The notes under the pieces: model-generated
Seen by the model: only the letters and a program-made list of their open reading frames with translations
Databases searched by the model: none
Told to the model about the DNA's origin: nothing
Shown here: piece after piece, positions 42,417 through 55,265 of the stretch
How positions within the stretch are numbered: position 1 is the stretch's first letter
Layout: every line of letters starts with the position of its first letter
Assembly: GCA_963921195.1 (NCBI GenBank)
Contig: OY992540.1
Location: 175,555,896 to 175,619,895, forward strand
Direction of reading: 5' to 3'
From: Pegoplata infirma
Lineage: Eukaryota > Arthropoda > Insecta > Diptera > Anthomyiidae
Length of the DNA: 64,000 nt
Position numbers and translations under genes: made by a program

Positions 42417-42899
42417 TAGTGTCCGACCGAACGCACTTTTTCAGACCGAACCCGTACCCGAACCCGAACTTCGGTCAATTTTGCAAAGTTCGGCCGAACC
42501 CGAACCCGTAACCGAACTTTTTTTTTTATTTAAAAAAAAATTGTTTTTGCATATAATTATGAAAAAACAACTAAAAAAGTGTTTTTTCTTAGTTGTTCTA
42601 ATTTATAGTAAAAAAATAAATATTTTGTACTTTTGTATACTTAAAAAAAGTGAAAAAAATATGGCTCAAGTTGATTTTTTTGGGGAAAAAAATATATTTC
42701 TTTTTAACAATAGTCTGATTTGAGGTGTACAGTAGTTGCACTGTTAGTATGGCTTAGTTTTAAGACGATAAAAGGCAATACAAACAAAAGTTCGGTGTTC
42801 GGTAAAGTTCGGCCAAAATTTGACCGAACACCGAACAGTGGCCGAACGCCACTATTTACCGAACTCCGTAACCGAACCCGAACGTTCGGTCGGACACTA
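42417..42899. mobile_element. hAT MITE with CCGAAC arrays
   Basis: 483 bp, TAGTGTCCGACCGAACG at one end and its inverse CGTTCGGTCGGACACTA at the other. It is flanked by ATAATAAT (42409-42416, 42900-42907). Both subterminal regions carry tandem ccgaac / gttcgg repeats. Confidence 0.88.
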
Positions 42900-44514
42900 A
42901 TAATAATGCATCTGCCGTAAGGAATGAACATTTTCAACCACAGTTAAATAAAAAGCTGCAATGTGGAGGTTTGCATCATACATATGTTTGCATGCAGACA
43001 AGAAACACAAATTTGGAACGCTTTCCAATAGAAAAGCCTGGCAAGAAAATCGGTAGCGGATCTTGCTTGCATCAGTCAGACGGTATAAATAAATTGAATC
43101 GTCGGGAATTTAACGTGCTAATTTAATTGTTTATATTCAGAATAAAAGTTTTTCATTCAATAAGAGACAAACGTTTTTTTTTGTAAATAAAAATTTCTGA
43201 GATTTTTTATGGAACAGCTTGTTAGAATCGGAAAAACATTTTCCATAGTAAAAAGTCTCAGATTAGGACACATTTTTGATTACATATTTTTCCTATAGCA
43301 GTGGTCTCAAATTAAAAAACAATTTTGATATTTTTTTGCGATATTTCTTATGAAAATTTTAGATCATAAACATTTTTTTGTATTAAAAAATTGATCAGAA
43401 TTTGAGAATTTGCTGTTTTCGTAACCCAACAACAAATTTATTTAATAATTGCTACGATAGCATTTGTTAGTAAATTGCAATAAGCAAAAAATGTTTCCTA
43501 AAAATATTTAGTCTTTCCATCTGTTTTTAATTTTTTTTCTATTGTCAAAAATTTACTGTTGTCAAAAAAGATATCATTTCACACAGCAGAAATAAGAAAA
43601 TTTTTCACCACACAAAAATTATTATTTACCACAGCACTTTGCTACCGTTTCACACACGCCCTTTATCTCAAAATATGCAAAAATATGCACTTAAAAGTTA
43701 CAAATATGCACAAAATATGCATTTAAAATCAAAATATGCAAAAACAAATCGATGCCATTTTAACGGAAATTTCTTGATTTGGAAAGATAATTGGTCGACA
43801 CCGTTTTTAGGCTATCCACAAAAAACATGCATTTGCATGGAAATCTCATCCCTAGTAATTACCAAGTAGAGGACTTTCATACAAATGCATGTTTTTTTTT
43901 TTTTGTAGTAAGTAGTATTTTATTAATACTTTTGAAAATTACATATCATTTAATAACTTTACAGAAATTTAGCTCTGCTATATATTAAAATTTTTTATAA
44001 AAGATGATAATTTTATTCTAAAATCCGCGGAGAAGTTGTTCCGGAAAATCGTCACTGCAGCAGCCGCTCGCTTTATCCCTGCTGGTCGATTACGCATAGT
44101 CAGACCAAACTTCCCAGCAGAGGCGGCGGGACTCGCAGATGAGCGTGACGATATTCGTAGGACCAACCCCAGCGATCCCAGACTCGGCCAACTAAATCTG
44201 GAGATCAGTAAATTGGTCAACGAGTATAAACGGAACAAGTGGATAGATCACCTGAAAAACTGCAACCTCAGCTCCGGAGCTAGTAAACTGTGGTCGACAG
44301 TCAAAGCTCTCTCGCATCCCACGAAGGTAGATGACCGGGTCGCAATAACCTTCGGCAACAACACGTTATTGGACCCTAAGCGGTGCGCGGCATGTTTCGC
44401 CCGACAATTCATAGAGCACCCCGAGAGAGACAAGGCGAAACGAAGTGTTGTCAGGAAAGTACACAACCTTCCAGTCATTGACGGACCACCAGTTTTTCTG
44501 TCGAGTGAAGTTGC

Positions 44515-45577
44515 CTCGTCATCGAAGTCTGGTAAAAGGTTGCGCTCGCCCGACGAGAAACCTTTACCTAAGAGATCTAAGGTGACCGGCAACGTCTGGA
44601 CTCAGTCTTTTAGTGAAGTGGTTAAAGGTAACTTCGTTAGGGCTGTGATAAACAGGCAAAATGGGGATTGTAGTATTCCAAGGGACAAGTGGAGCTTAGT
44701 TGAAACTAAACTAAATGAAATCTACTATAGGCTCCTTGAGAGTATGCCTGATTTTCTCCCAACTACTGTCAACGCAGGTTGGTATCAGGGGCGAGTAAAA
44801 CTCGTTGCTTTTGGGAACGAAAGATCCGCAGCCGTGTTTAAGGTTGCCATTAGCCAAGTGGGAGAGTTATGGCCTGGAGCCAGACTGGACGTTGTGGAAA
44901 AACATGATATCCCCTCGCAACCCAGAGCTCATGCATGGATCCCAATGGCTACAAATGACACTGCGGTGATTCTTAAGATGATAAAAGTCTGCAATCCTGA
45001 CCTTCCAACTCAGAATTGGCAAATTGCCAGATTGGGTGAGATGGAGGGCGCTCGTCGTCAAGCAGTGGTCTTGGTTAATGAGGAATCGCTTCCGCTTTTA
45101 GCCAGGACTGACGGCATTATTAGATTTGGATTTTTTCATATAAGAGTCAATGTCTACAAGGGCGACCAGAAGAATATTTTGGACGCAGACAAGCCAGTGG
45201 CAGAGTCGGCTGGGGAGGAGAATCTGGAAAAGGTTGATATTCAGCTGGCCGATTCTAGGCTGATGGGAGATGCATCTGGCATTTTTGAAACCGAATCTGG
45301 TAACGAATGCGACCTCTGTGATGGCATGGAGGATAAAGCTGATGCCACGATGGGTGACATTCAGGACGAGGCCCATGCAGTGAGGAATTCGGAGAGTTCT
45401 GTTGCCTCCGATTCAGAACAGATGGGATATATATCTGGCTTATTCGAAACCGAATCTGGGGACGAATGCGACCTCTTTGATAACACGGAGGATGAAGCCA
45501 ATAACACGGTGGTGGAAAGGATGGTGGAAATAAAACAAGATGTTGCGGTTCCTACAAATAAACCTCCATCACTGTAA
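44515..45577 (+). CDS. LOA ORF1 (Gag-like), 5' truncated
   Basis: An RNA-binding Gag-like protein is presumed. No start codon belongs to the element, and the frame runs in from the interrupted older retrotransposon upstream (from 44036), giving an accidental fusion. The core (KVAISQVGELWPG, PMATNDTAVILKMIKVCNPD, WQIARLGEMEGARR) resembles the conserved ORF1 domain of LOA-type elements (DUF4780-like; from memory). The acidic tail contains two copies of SG(I/L)FETESG(N/D)ECDL about 175 bp apart (near 45275 and 45435). The stop overlaps the ORF2 start by 38 bp, in a different frame. Confidence 0.75.
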
Positions 45578-48500
45578 GGCAGCCTCAGTTGCACTCTTGC
45601 TGCGCCTGACGACAGGAGCAGTTGACTTGGTTTTTATCCAAGAGCCCTGGGTGCGGGGTGGCAGGGTTTGCGGATTGAAGACCCCTGGGTTTAAGTTGGT
45701 GGTTGCCAAAGGTGAGGGCTCGCCAAGAGCCTGCATCTTGGCAAAAAATGGCTTAAATATATTCTTTTTATCAACTTTTAGTGATATGGATGTTACAGCG
45801 GCTAGCTTAGAGCTTCATGGGAAGTCTATTTGGCTCGCCTCTGCGTATTTTCCTAATCCGGGGTCAATACCCCCGGAGAAGGTTGTCGGTCTAATTCGGG
45901 AGTCTGAATCTAGGGGACACCAGTTAGTAGTGTGTTGTGATGCTAATGCACATCATTCGATATGGGGAAGTACAGACACAAATGACAGAGGCGAATCACT
46001 TTTGGAGTTTTTGTTAAGCACTAACCTGTATATTTGTAACAAGGGTGGTGAACCAACTTTCGTTACAAGTACGCGGCAAGAGGTTCTTGACGTAACACTT
46101 GTATCAGATACATTGTCTGATAGAATTGATGACTGGAGAGTTTTGGAAGAGCATTCTTTCTCAGATCATTGCTACATTGAGTTTTTACTCAGGGAGCGTG
46201 CCCCGGTTGAGACAGTCTCTAAAAATCTGAGGAGAACAAACTGGGAGAAATATAGGGAGACTTTTTCTTTGCTTTTGGATGAAGTACCCTTATCTGAACC
46301 ACATAGTTTGGCGGAAATTGACTGTCTGGTTGACCATATAACAAATGTTTGTAATAGGTGCCTGGATGCGTCTTGCCCTTCTGCAAAGCCTAGAGGGAAA
46401 AAAAAGCCACCTTGGTGGTCAAATGAGTTGCAGACGAGCAGAGATTCCTGCAGAAAGCTCTTTAATAAGGCTAAATTTTCAAGAGCGGACGAGGACTGGT
46501 CTGCATACAGGCTGCAACTTAAGAGTTATAAAAAGATGATCAGAAATGCAAAATGTGATTCTTGGAAAAACTTCTGGGGAAACATAGAAGACGTTTCTGA
46601 GGCATCCAGGCTGCGCAAGGTTCTGGCTTCTTCTCCTTGCACCCTGGGATACCTGAAAGATCCTAATGGGGTGTGGTCTTCCTCCATTGGAGAGTCGCTG
46701 GATCTCCTTTTAAACACGCATTTTCCGGGAAATTCCATGACGCCGTTTCAAGCTTTGGAACGTTCTGACGCCCAAGCATCTGAAATTGCTTCGGAAATAA
46801 TAAATATGCCAACATTAATCTGGGCGATAAAAAGCTTCAGGCCCTATAAATCCCCGGGACCTGATGGTATAATCCCGGCTGAGTTGCAGCAAGTGTCGGA
46901 CTATATAGCCCCGTTGCTGTATAATCTATACACAGCATGCATCAACTGGTCGTATATTCCTTTAAAATGGAGGGATACCAGAGTCGTATTTATCCCGAAG
47001 GCTGGGAAAAGTTCCCACACAGCTCCGAAGGATTTCAGACCAATTAGTCTGTCTTCTTTTTTGTTAAAGACAATGGAACGAATGATAAGACTCTTATTTG
47101 CGTAGAGTGATTGACCCGAGGTTGCTTTCGACAAAGCAACATGCATACAGCAAGGGACGATCAACGGAAACAGCTCTTCATGAGCTCGTTGGTACCATCG
47201 AGAGATCGCTTTCGGTAAAGGAGTACACTATGGTGGCCTTTCTTGATATTGAGGGGGCTTTTAATAATGTCATCCCAGAATCGATAATATTGGCATTGTC
47301 TGGTCTGGGAGTAAAGCGTGAAATCGTTTTAATGGTGGAAAGCCTACTTGCCCGTAGACGTATAACGTCTGAATTGGGAGCGTCCGTCATATCTCGATTT
47401 GTCAATAGGGGCACACCACAAGGAGGTGTTCTTTCGCCGCTTCTTTGGAACCTGGCACTGAATTCAATGCTGCTATCTCTAGAAGCACGTGGTTGTCATG
47501 TTGTCGCATATGCTGACGATGTCGCGATAGCGGTAAAGGGGAAGCATCTGCCAACATTGCGGGACATTCTTCAGGGTTCTCTGAAAGATCTGTCTAAATG
47601 GGCAAGAGACTGTGGTCTAGGAGTTAATCCTAGTAAAACAGAGCTTGTTTTATTTACAAGGAAAAATAAGATTCCTGCTTTCGATCCTATTTCTCTGGAC
47701 GGTACTGAAATCACCTTCTCAGATGGAGCCAAGTATCTTGGAGTATTTCTAGATAGGAAGCTGAATTTCAGGCGTAATATTGAGGAACGGGTGAGAAAAG
47801 CAACGATTGCTTTGTATTCCTGTAAAAGGGCCATTGGAAAACGATGGGGTTTTAGCCCTCAAGTCGTTCATTGGATCTATACAGCAGTGGTGCATCCAAT
47901 TTTGCTGTATGGAATCATTGTCTGGTGGCCTGCTTTAGAAACAAAAGCGAACTGTGTCTTTATCACGAAGGTACAGAGAATGGCGTCAATGTGCATCACT
48001 GGTGCTCTTCGTACTACACCTACGGCTGCATTAGAAATCCTCCTTCACCTGATACCCTTGGACATATTGGGTAGGCAGTATGCAGCTGCGTCGGCAATTC
48101 GACTTAATAGCACGCTGCAATGGAGGAGCAGCGATTGTGGCCATAGCGCGATCTTGAAAAAGATAACAATACCACAAAATGTGGATTGTGCTCCCTCTTT
48201 GAGCCTCTTTGAGCGCCACTTTACCACTATGATACCATCCAGGGAGTCTTGGATGGGGGACACTCCGGGAAGTGGAGCTACCATAAATTTTTACACAGAT
48301 GGATCGAGGCTGCACGAACAAGTGGGCTTTGGGGTCTATTCGGAAGAGCTTGGATTGAGCCTGGCTCGTAGATTGCCAGATCATTGCAGTGTCTACCAGG
48401 CAGAGATGCTGGCAATAAAGGAAGTGGCTGACTGGTTGAGCTGCAATGTCTTGTCTACAACCGCAGTCAACATCTATACTGACAGTCAAGCCGCGGTCAA

Positions 48501-49134
48501 GTCCCTGGATTCAATGTTTCTGAAAACAAGATCTGCCCTTAACTGCCGCACGTCTTTAAATGAGATGGCCAAGCAGTTTAACATACGACTCATATGGGTC
48601 CCAGGGCACAGAGACATTCCAGGGAATTGCAAAGTCGATGAGCTTGCAAGGCTAGGAACTACCTTACAGGTTCCAACAGAATTGGAATGTGTTGGTATGC
48701 CTCTAGAAACTTGCAAGCAAAACCTACGGCTTTGTTCTGCGACGGAGACTAATCAAAGATGGGCAAATGGATGGACGTGTGAGACAACACGACTGATTTG
48801 GCCTTCTCTTAATCAGGGGCGCACAAGTGAGCTGATGTCGCTTCCAAGAGGAGAGATTTCGACGGTGGTTTCTATAATTACCGGACACTGTCTTATAGGG
48901 AAGCACGCAGAGCGGTTAAATGTGCCGTTGAATGACTTTTGCCGAAGTTGCATGGATGAAGAGGAGTTGGAAACTATCGAACACTTTATTTGCCATTGCC
49001 CGGCACTTTCTGGTCAGCGACTTGCTTCACTGGGATCTAGGGAGCTGTACGATCTTACTGATTTGTCGGATGTCAAAATTCAACATCTAAGGAGTTTCAT
49101 AAGAAGCTCAAACTGGTTTAACGACAGGGACTAG
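45540..49134 (+). pseudogene. LOA ORF2: endonuclease, RT, RNase H; one frameshift
   Basis: The ATG at 45540 starts MLRFLQINLHHCKAA, a normal LOA endonuclease N-terminus. Endonuclease residues are present: N in INLHH, E in IQEPW, DANAHH and SDH. The RT has FLDIEGAFNNV, GTPQGGVLSPL and YADD (about 47510). RNase H has FYTDGSR, YQAEM, YTDSQ and WVPGHRD. A C-terminal CRSC...H...C follows. The frame breaks at about 47087, where the run ATAAGA has one more base than the sister element implies. This ends the first half at 47105 and puts the second half in another frame through 49134. Everything else is open, so the copy is young but inactive as read. Confidence 0.88.
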
Positions 49135-50883
49135 TAGGGAAACCTATTACGATCCCGTGGTATCACAATGGACCTCAGAGTCTACGTGTGTTGACGTAAA
49201 ACGTCAGCAGCCACTTACAACCTAACCTAACCTAACGAAGTTGCAGAAGCCATCAAAAACGCAAAACCATCCAAAGCGTTAGGCCCCGACGGAATTTCGA
49301 TGGTGATGCTTAAGCACTTGGACGTGCCGGGAGTCGAGTATATGACCAAAGTACTCAACTTGTCGTTATCCACTCTAATAGTGCCCGAAGTCTGGAAAAT
49401 GGGTAGAGTGGTCCCGATTTTAAAACCCGGGAAAATCGCGGGTTTTAAAACCTGGCTGACTGACACGGTCAGTCAGCCACCCTCTTCGGAGACATCGCCA
49501 ACTCCAGTCTCCCCAACACCATCAAGAGGTGGGTGGTAAATTATATGTGTGGCCGTCAGTCGTTTGTGGAGTTTATAAACAATAAGTCAAAACCCCGTAG
49601 AGTTAAACAAGGAGTCCCACAGGGTGGAGTTCTCTCTCCGATCTTGTTTAACTTCTACCTTTCTAAACTCCCGGCACCACCCCAAGGGGTGGAATTGATC
49701 ACCTATGCCGTACATTAATGGCACGGGGTCATAACATTGATGAGCTATGCGGTAGGTTAAATGCATATATCCATGATCTTACAAATTTCTTCACTGCAAG
49801 GAACATGCAGCTTTCCCCCGCCAAATCATCGGGGACGCTCTTTACCACGTGGACGAAAGAGGTACAACTGGAACTGAATGTTATAGTCGATGGCGTAAAA
49901 ATTCCGACTGTAAACCACCCCAAAATATTGGGGGTAACATTCGACAGTTTGTATTCGTCCTCGGCGCATGCCACTGCAACGTGCAATGAATTGCGCAGTA
50001 GAACAAGGTCCTCAAGTCGCTAGCCGGCAACACTTGGGGCAAGGACAAAGAAACCTTGTTGGCTACCTATAAAACGATTGGCCGGTCAGTGGCAAACTAC
50101 GCAGCGCCGGTGTGGTCACCCTGTGTGAGCGAAACGCAGTGGAAGAAGCTTCAGAGTTGTCAAAATGCAGCCCTAAGAACCGTAACGGGCTGCCTTCAGA
50201 TGTCCTCAGAACACCATCTACATGAGGAGACGAAGATACTTCCGGTTAAGGAACACAGTCACATGTTGGCGAAACAGTTCCTTCTGGGGTGTCATCGGAC
50301 GGATCATCCGAACCATCACCTTACGGAAATTGATCCTCCCCCGAGACATGTCAGAAAAGATCTTCGGTGTTATGAGATGGATATCCAGCAATACGACATC
50401 CAACAGCTAGATTCCATCTCATATCGGGCAACTCTGAATGACATTCACAGGGATACGGTAGAATCGACAACAACCAACTACCGAGTGAATGTCCTACTTG
50501 GAGGCCGTCCCCCACCCATCGCAGAAGAAGAGAGAAGTCTGCCAAGAAGAACAAGAGTGGTACTAGCACAATTAAGATCCGGGTATTGTAGTCGGTTCAA
50601 TTCTTATTGGTCGAGAATTAACCCGACTATACCCAATACGTGCCCTGCATGCGGAGATTCTCCACATGACGTACCACACCTCTTCAACTGCACGGCAAAC
50701 CCGACTCGTTTGAATCCAACATCTTTATGGACCCAGCCCACGCTGGGTCCATAAATGGTGATGGTGGCACGCTATTTGGAGCTCGATTTGGACGAGTCAA
50801 TAGAACTGGGAGAGGAAATATAACAAAATACTAACCATAAACTTACATGCATTTACAGGTCGAGCTGTTACAATAACAACAAC

Positions 50884-51312
50884 CAGTAGACACGAAATCA
50901 CATCCTAGCTCTTTAGCAGCTTTGTATAGCTCTCTACCTTTCGTAGTTGTCAAACGTGAGCCCCAATAGTTATTTTTAGAGTTGAAATCGCCTCCCATAA
51001 CAAATTTGTGGTTATGGTTTTCAATCAGAGTTTTGTATTGATTAGATTTTATTGTATGTCGTGGTGGGCTGTACACAGATGTTACAGACAGTAGACCCAT
51101 TGAAGTTTTAACTGTTATAGTAGTTGCTTGAAATTTTTTTGTTGATAATTTATTTTCTTCGTAGTGTTTAATTGTGTTTTAATGATAACTGCACTGCCTC
51201 CCCTTGCGCTATTATCTGGGTGCAATGTATGGTAAACGTTGTAATGTGGTATATTGATGCAAGATTCGTTTGTTAGGTGAGTTTCTGAAATTAAGCAGAT
51301 ATCGATCCCCTC
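50884..51312 (-). pseudogene. Jockey-type endonuclease fragment
   Basis: The minus strand encodes GIDICLISETHLTNES, NIPHYNVYHTLHPDNSARGG, VTSVYSPPRH and VMGGDFNSKNNYWGS, which are conserved APE-type endonuclease motifs (SETH, GGDFN). A frameshift lies in the middle near 51120-51175, and the sequence stops at the junction with acaataacaacaac. Confidence 0.82.
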
Positions 51313-52310
51313 TTTTTATACCCTCCACTCTAGTGATAGAGGGTATATATAAGTTTGTCATTCCGTTTGTAACACCTCGAAATATTGGTCTAGGACCCCA
51401 TAAAGTATATATATTTATGATCCTCGATCGATTTTAAGTCGATCTAGCGATGTCCGTCCGTCCGTCTGTCTGTCTGTCCGTAGAAAACACGCTAACTTTT
51501 GAAAGACTTTACAGAGGCTACTGAAGTTTGGCATATATGTTTGTCATTTACCTGGTCAGGTTGGTATTGCAATCCAGCCAAATCGGTCCAGTGGTTCAAA
51601 AGTTATGAGCAAAAGAGTAAATTTCGGCAAGGGTGTTTCTCGAATTTACGAGATAAAAAACACGATAACTTTCGAAAGACAATAATGAGACTACTGAAGC
51701 TTGGCATGTATCTTTGCCGTTCCCCGGGTCGATTTGGTATTAAATTTCAGCTCAATCGGTCCAGTGGCTCAAAAGTTATAAGCAAAACCCTGAATTTCAG
51801 ATTAGTTTCATCTAAAATGCCACGTGTTTTAACAAGTTTTAAAAGCATTTGTGGTAACTAAACAATGCTTTTCAAACTTGTTTAATTTTAAAGCAATGCT
51901 TTTTAAACTTGTTTAGTTTTAAAAGCATTGGTAAAATAAAAATTACACTCGAAAAAAATTTTACACTCAAAAAAAATTTTACACTCAAAAAAATTTACAC
52001 AAAAAAAGTTTTTTTTTTTTTTTTACAAAAATGACAATATTTTGTGTACATACGTACGTGCATTCACTCAGAAAAATTTTTACAGTAAAAAAACATTACA
52101 CTCGAAAAAAATTTTACACTCAAAAAAAAAAAACAGTAATTTTTCTTAAAAAAAAAATGACAAAAAAATAGTTTTTTACTCAAAATAAAATATTTCTAAT
52201 CAAAATTGTTATTTTTTTCACGTTAAAAAATATACTACCCTTTAAAAAAAATGCATAGTGGAGGGTATTCATAGATTCGGCAAAGTCGAATTTAACTTTT
52301 CTACTTGTTT
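51313..52310. mobile_element. DINE-1 / mini-me-like element, 1-kb copy
   Basis: tataccctccactctagtg...gagggtatata, cataaagtatatatattt and gatgtccgtccgtccgtctgtctgtc come first, ending in agtggagggtatt, the hairpin attcggcaaagtcgaat and ctacttgttt. It contains duplicated stretches (aactttcgaaagac, cggtccagtgg(t/c)tcaaaagttat). It interrupts the endonuclease frame of the Jockey-type element. Confidence 0.8.
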
Positions 52311-52394
52311 CATAATTATTTCTAATTCGTTTAAATGGTTCAGTAAACCATTTACATTCCATTGCATAATTCTAATACTTTTAGATATTTTGAT
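52311..52394 (-). pseudogene. start of Jockey-type ORF2 endonuclease
   Basis: The minus strand encodes MQWNVNGLLNHLNELEII, the hallmark start of Jockey-clade ORF2. It lies between a DINE and a hAT insertion. Confidence 0.8.
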
Positions 52395-52402
52395 GGTTTA
52401 AA

Positions 52403-53394
52403 GCAATGGTTCTCAAACAGTGGGTCGCGACCCCCTAGGGGGTCGCGGAAGAGTTTCAGGGGGGTCGCGAACAAATTTGTTAAAACCTTAAATTTTGGTA
52501 AATTTAGAACACATTTTTTTATTGTTGTATTATATAAATATACAAATTCTTTTATTAAAGAAAATAAAATTCTATCACTTAAGATCCCTCCATAATCACT
52601 GTGCAGCTGTAAATTTCTCGGGAAATTATTTGTAAAGTGTTTTGGCTGAGTCTGGGATCTGACAGTTCGTTTTCTATTAACTTTTCGATGCTGATTCCGA
52701 ATCTGGGTTCCAAATTTTTCTAGTACGTTAGGTTTTTGAGAAAATTAAAGGCAAAGTTATCAAAAACGTATTTTTGTGCATTTTAAAGAGCTTTGTTTGT
52801 TAAATTTTTGGATGCGTCTGGGATCTGACCACTTTTTTTGATTCACTTGTTATTGCTGATTGCAAATCAGGATCCGAATAACGGATATAGATTCGTGATC
52901 GAATAAAATTTCGATTAATACCAAAAATTGGTACATCATTTTGAAAATAGAACAATCATTACTTCAAATTGGACTTTAAATGCTTTCTTGGTAAACACTT
53001 CTTCATTTCTGATCAGGTTAAACTGGTGTTTTTCTTTTATTTTCGGAAATAAAAAATAGATGAAAATAGTAAGTTTCGATATAAAATGCCGTAATTAGGG
53101 ACCTGGTTTCCAAATTTTTAAGACAATTAAGGTCAAAGTTCACAAAAATTGTGTTTTTTTATAGAAGTTTTTTTACTTGAAATTTTTGGTATGCTTCTGG
53201 GATCTGACCACATGGTTTTGAGTAACCTTTCATGCTGCTTTTGAATTTGGTTTCCAAATTTTTCCATTACTTCAGGTATTAGAAAAAACTGTGGTCAAAG
53301 CTCACGTTAATATTTTTTTTTATATTTGTGGGGGGTCGCGAAAAATTTTGAATATTGAAAAGGGGTCGCAAAGCAAAAGTTAGTGAGAAGCTCT
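52403..53394. mobile_element. hAT element, GGTCGCGA family
   Basis: Left end gcaatggttctcaaacagtggg, right end gttagtgagaagctct, flanked by GGTTTAAA (52395-52402, 53395-53402). The ...GGTTCTCAAAC...GGGTCGCG end is a familiar hAT MITE type. The interior holds imperfect repeats of tctgggatctgac (near 52650, 52807, 53197). Non-coding. Confidence 0.85.
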
Positions 53395-53397
53395 GGT

Positions 53398-54067
53398 TTA
53401 AAGATTAAATGACATTTCTAAACGTTCAAGACGTTGCAAAATGCTATTTTGGATCAATTCCTGTTTTTTGACCATATCATGTATACTTGTCAAAAGATCT
53501 GATCCTTCGACAGAGCTTGGTTTTGGTAGGCTTGTTTTTACAGCATCAGAAAATGTACGCTTATTGATTTTTGGCCGATTTTCCCATGGTATTGTCATTA
53601 CGTCTTCTCATTAGAGGAGCGTTATTTTGTGGGGTTTGACGATTTTGAGTTTGTTGTTTGTTGTTTGATTTGTTTTTCGTTTTCTGCAGTTCTTTGGCAA
53701 TGACACATCCACGGTAACTAGCTGGATGACCCTCCCCGCAATTGCAGCATTTTGGCATGTTTGAAGATTCATTTTTACATTCGATAGTTGAATGATTTCC
53801 GGCACACTTTACGCATCTTGTCTGTTTGGAACAATAGTTTTTAGTATGTCCAAAGCTTTGACACTGTTTGCATTGGGGTATTATTTTAGATTTTCTAATG
53901 GGAGATATACTAACAATACAATTTAGAATAGTTTTAATCCCATATATGTTTTGAATATCTTCAGTTGATTCAAATGATGCTAAGAACATGTCTAGTGGTT
54001 CTTTCGTATAATTTTTTTGTTTATTAACGACTGTTTTTATCTTAAACCCTTGATTTACTAAAGGTGG
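53398..54067 (-). pseudogene. Jockey-type ORF1 C-terminal part with zinc knuckles
   Basis: A Gag-like RNA-binding protein. Three CCHC-type knuckles are visible (CKQCQSFGHTKNYC, CVKCAGNHSTIEC, CCNCGEGHPASYRGC). A K/Q/N-rich tail follows, and after a frameshift near 53590 the last part reads FSDAVKTSLP...RLERLEMSFNL. The stop at 53398 overlaps the target duplication of the hAT element. Confidence 0.85.
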
Positions 54068-54103
54068 TATGATACTTACTAGTTTCTGCATTGGATTTTT
54101 TTA

Positions 54104-54902
54104 CACTCAACCAAAAATCATTGTGTTCCCAAAGAAAATCGTTGTAAATTCAACAGAAATCATTGTTGATTTTGACCCTACAAATATTTATGTTGATTTC
54201 AATAAAAATTGTTGTCAGTTTTTGTAAAAGTTGATCAACTCGTTTTTTTTGTAAATCAACTCGTATTTTTTGTAAACTCAACTCATATTTTTGTTGATAT
54301 AAGAAATTTTATTAATAAAAAAAAGCTTTTTGTTATTTGTAAATATTCTTTTATTAAGTATAAATCACAATATTTTTTAGAATTATCACCGGCTTTTTAA
54401 GCTGCAATATTTAAACAAGATTTTCACACACACACTTCGTTTAGTTATGTTATGCACTCGTAAGCCATTCTCCAGTTTTCTAATGACACCAAATCAAAAA
54501 CCTTAAAAAAACAAAAAAAAATATAATATAGTATGAATACATAAAGTAACCAATGTATTTTATTACTTACCAAATATTTACAGATCAGAATTTTTATTTA
54601 TTTTTATAATATTAAATATTTTTATAAGAAACAAACACATAAAATAATTTTATAAGAGACAAACAAATTTCACATTGCAGTGCATTGCTACCAACTTAAT
54701 AATACAAAATTGAACGAACAGGGTTGTTTTTTCTTTTTTGGTTTTATCTATTGAATTCTGTATAAGCGTTGTAAATAGTTGATTCAAATTTACTGATTAT
54801 TCAACGATATCAACATTAATTTTTGTTGAATACGGCAATATTCTGTAAAACTTGATCTACAATGGGTTTACTAATTTTTCTACTAAGATATTTCTATGAG
54901 TG
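54104..54902. mobile_element. TA/CACTCA element, full copy
   Basis: CACTCAACCAAAAATCA...TATGAGTG flanked by TA (54102-03, 54903-04). About 0.8 kb, close to the copy at 33334. Confidence 0.87.
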
Positions 54903-55265
54903 TAGGATTGATCGAATGAAACAACAAATGCGAGAAAGAACAAGAAATACAATAAAATGAAAACAAAACAAAAAAAAAACAATATTGCCAACTTTTATTT
55001 TCAAAATAACTCGCCCAAAATAGCTTAAAAACGCTCAAAACAAATGTAAAACCGCTTCATTCGAGCAAAAACTAATAAAATTGGCAACACTGTTAACATT
55101 TTATTCTGGAAATGTCAATTTCAAGTTGAAAATTTTTATATTTTTTTTGACAGTCACTGCAAAATTATCGATAACACACGTATATTTTTTGACGTTTGAA
55201 GTTTTTTCATGATATTGTCATACTCTTTACACTTGGTCAGTTTTCCTATGAAAATGTATTTGCAC

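Larger units (their letters stand above)
40130..43854. mobile_element. hAT-like element with AAATATGC subterminal repeats
   Basis: The ends are TAGGGATGAGATTTTCATGCA and its inverted counterpart ending CATCCCTA. Both subterminal regions hold repeated aaaatatgca motifs. The flanks ataataac and gtaattac agree at 6 of 8 positions and may be a decayed 8-bp duplication. It holds a long-TIR element (40355-41992) and a hAT MITE (42417-42899). 42908-43650 has no recognisable gene. No transposase. Confidence 0.7.
44515..49236 (+). mobile_element. LOA-clade non-LTR retrotransposon, second subfamily
   Basis: It is flanked by GAAGTTGC (44507-44514, 49237-49244), with the host reading frame resuming exactly after it. 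It carries the C-terminal part of ORF1 and a full-length ORF2 with one frameshift. The 3' end has a short hairpin (tgacgtaaaacgtca) followed by acttacaacctaacctaacctaac, the same kind of ending as the LOA element at 21240. Confidence 0.9.
43990..50883 (+). mobile_element. dead non-LTR retrotransposon interrupted by a LOA element
   Basis: The left part (43990-44514) encodes the linker between endonuclease and RT (FIPAGRLRIVRP, NKWIDHLKNC, KALGP on the other side). The right part (49237-50820) continues with RT (VKQGVPQGGVLSPI), thumb and a C-terminal CPACGDSPHDVPHLFNC zinc motif. The YADD region is deleted and there are frameshifts. A GAAGTTGC duplication marks where the LOA element entered. 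The end is an acaataacaacaac tail at about 50868-50883. The clade within the Jockey/I group is not settled. Confidence 0.8.
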
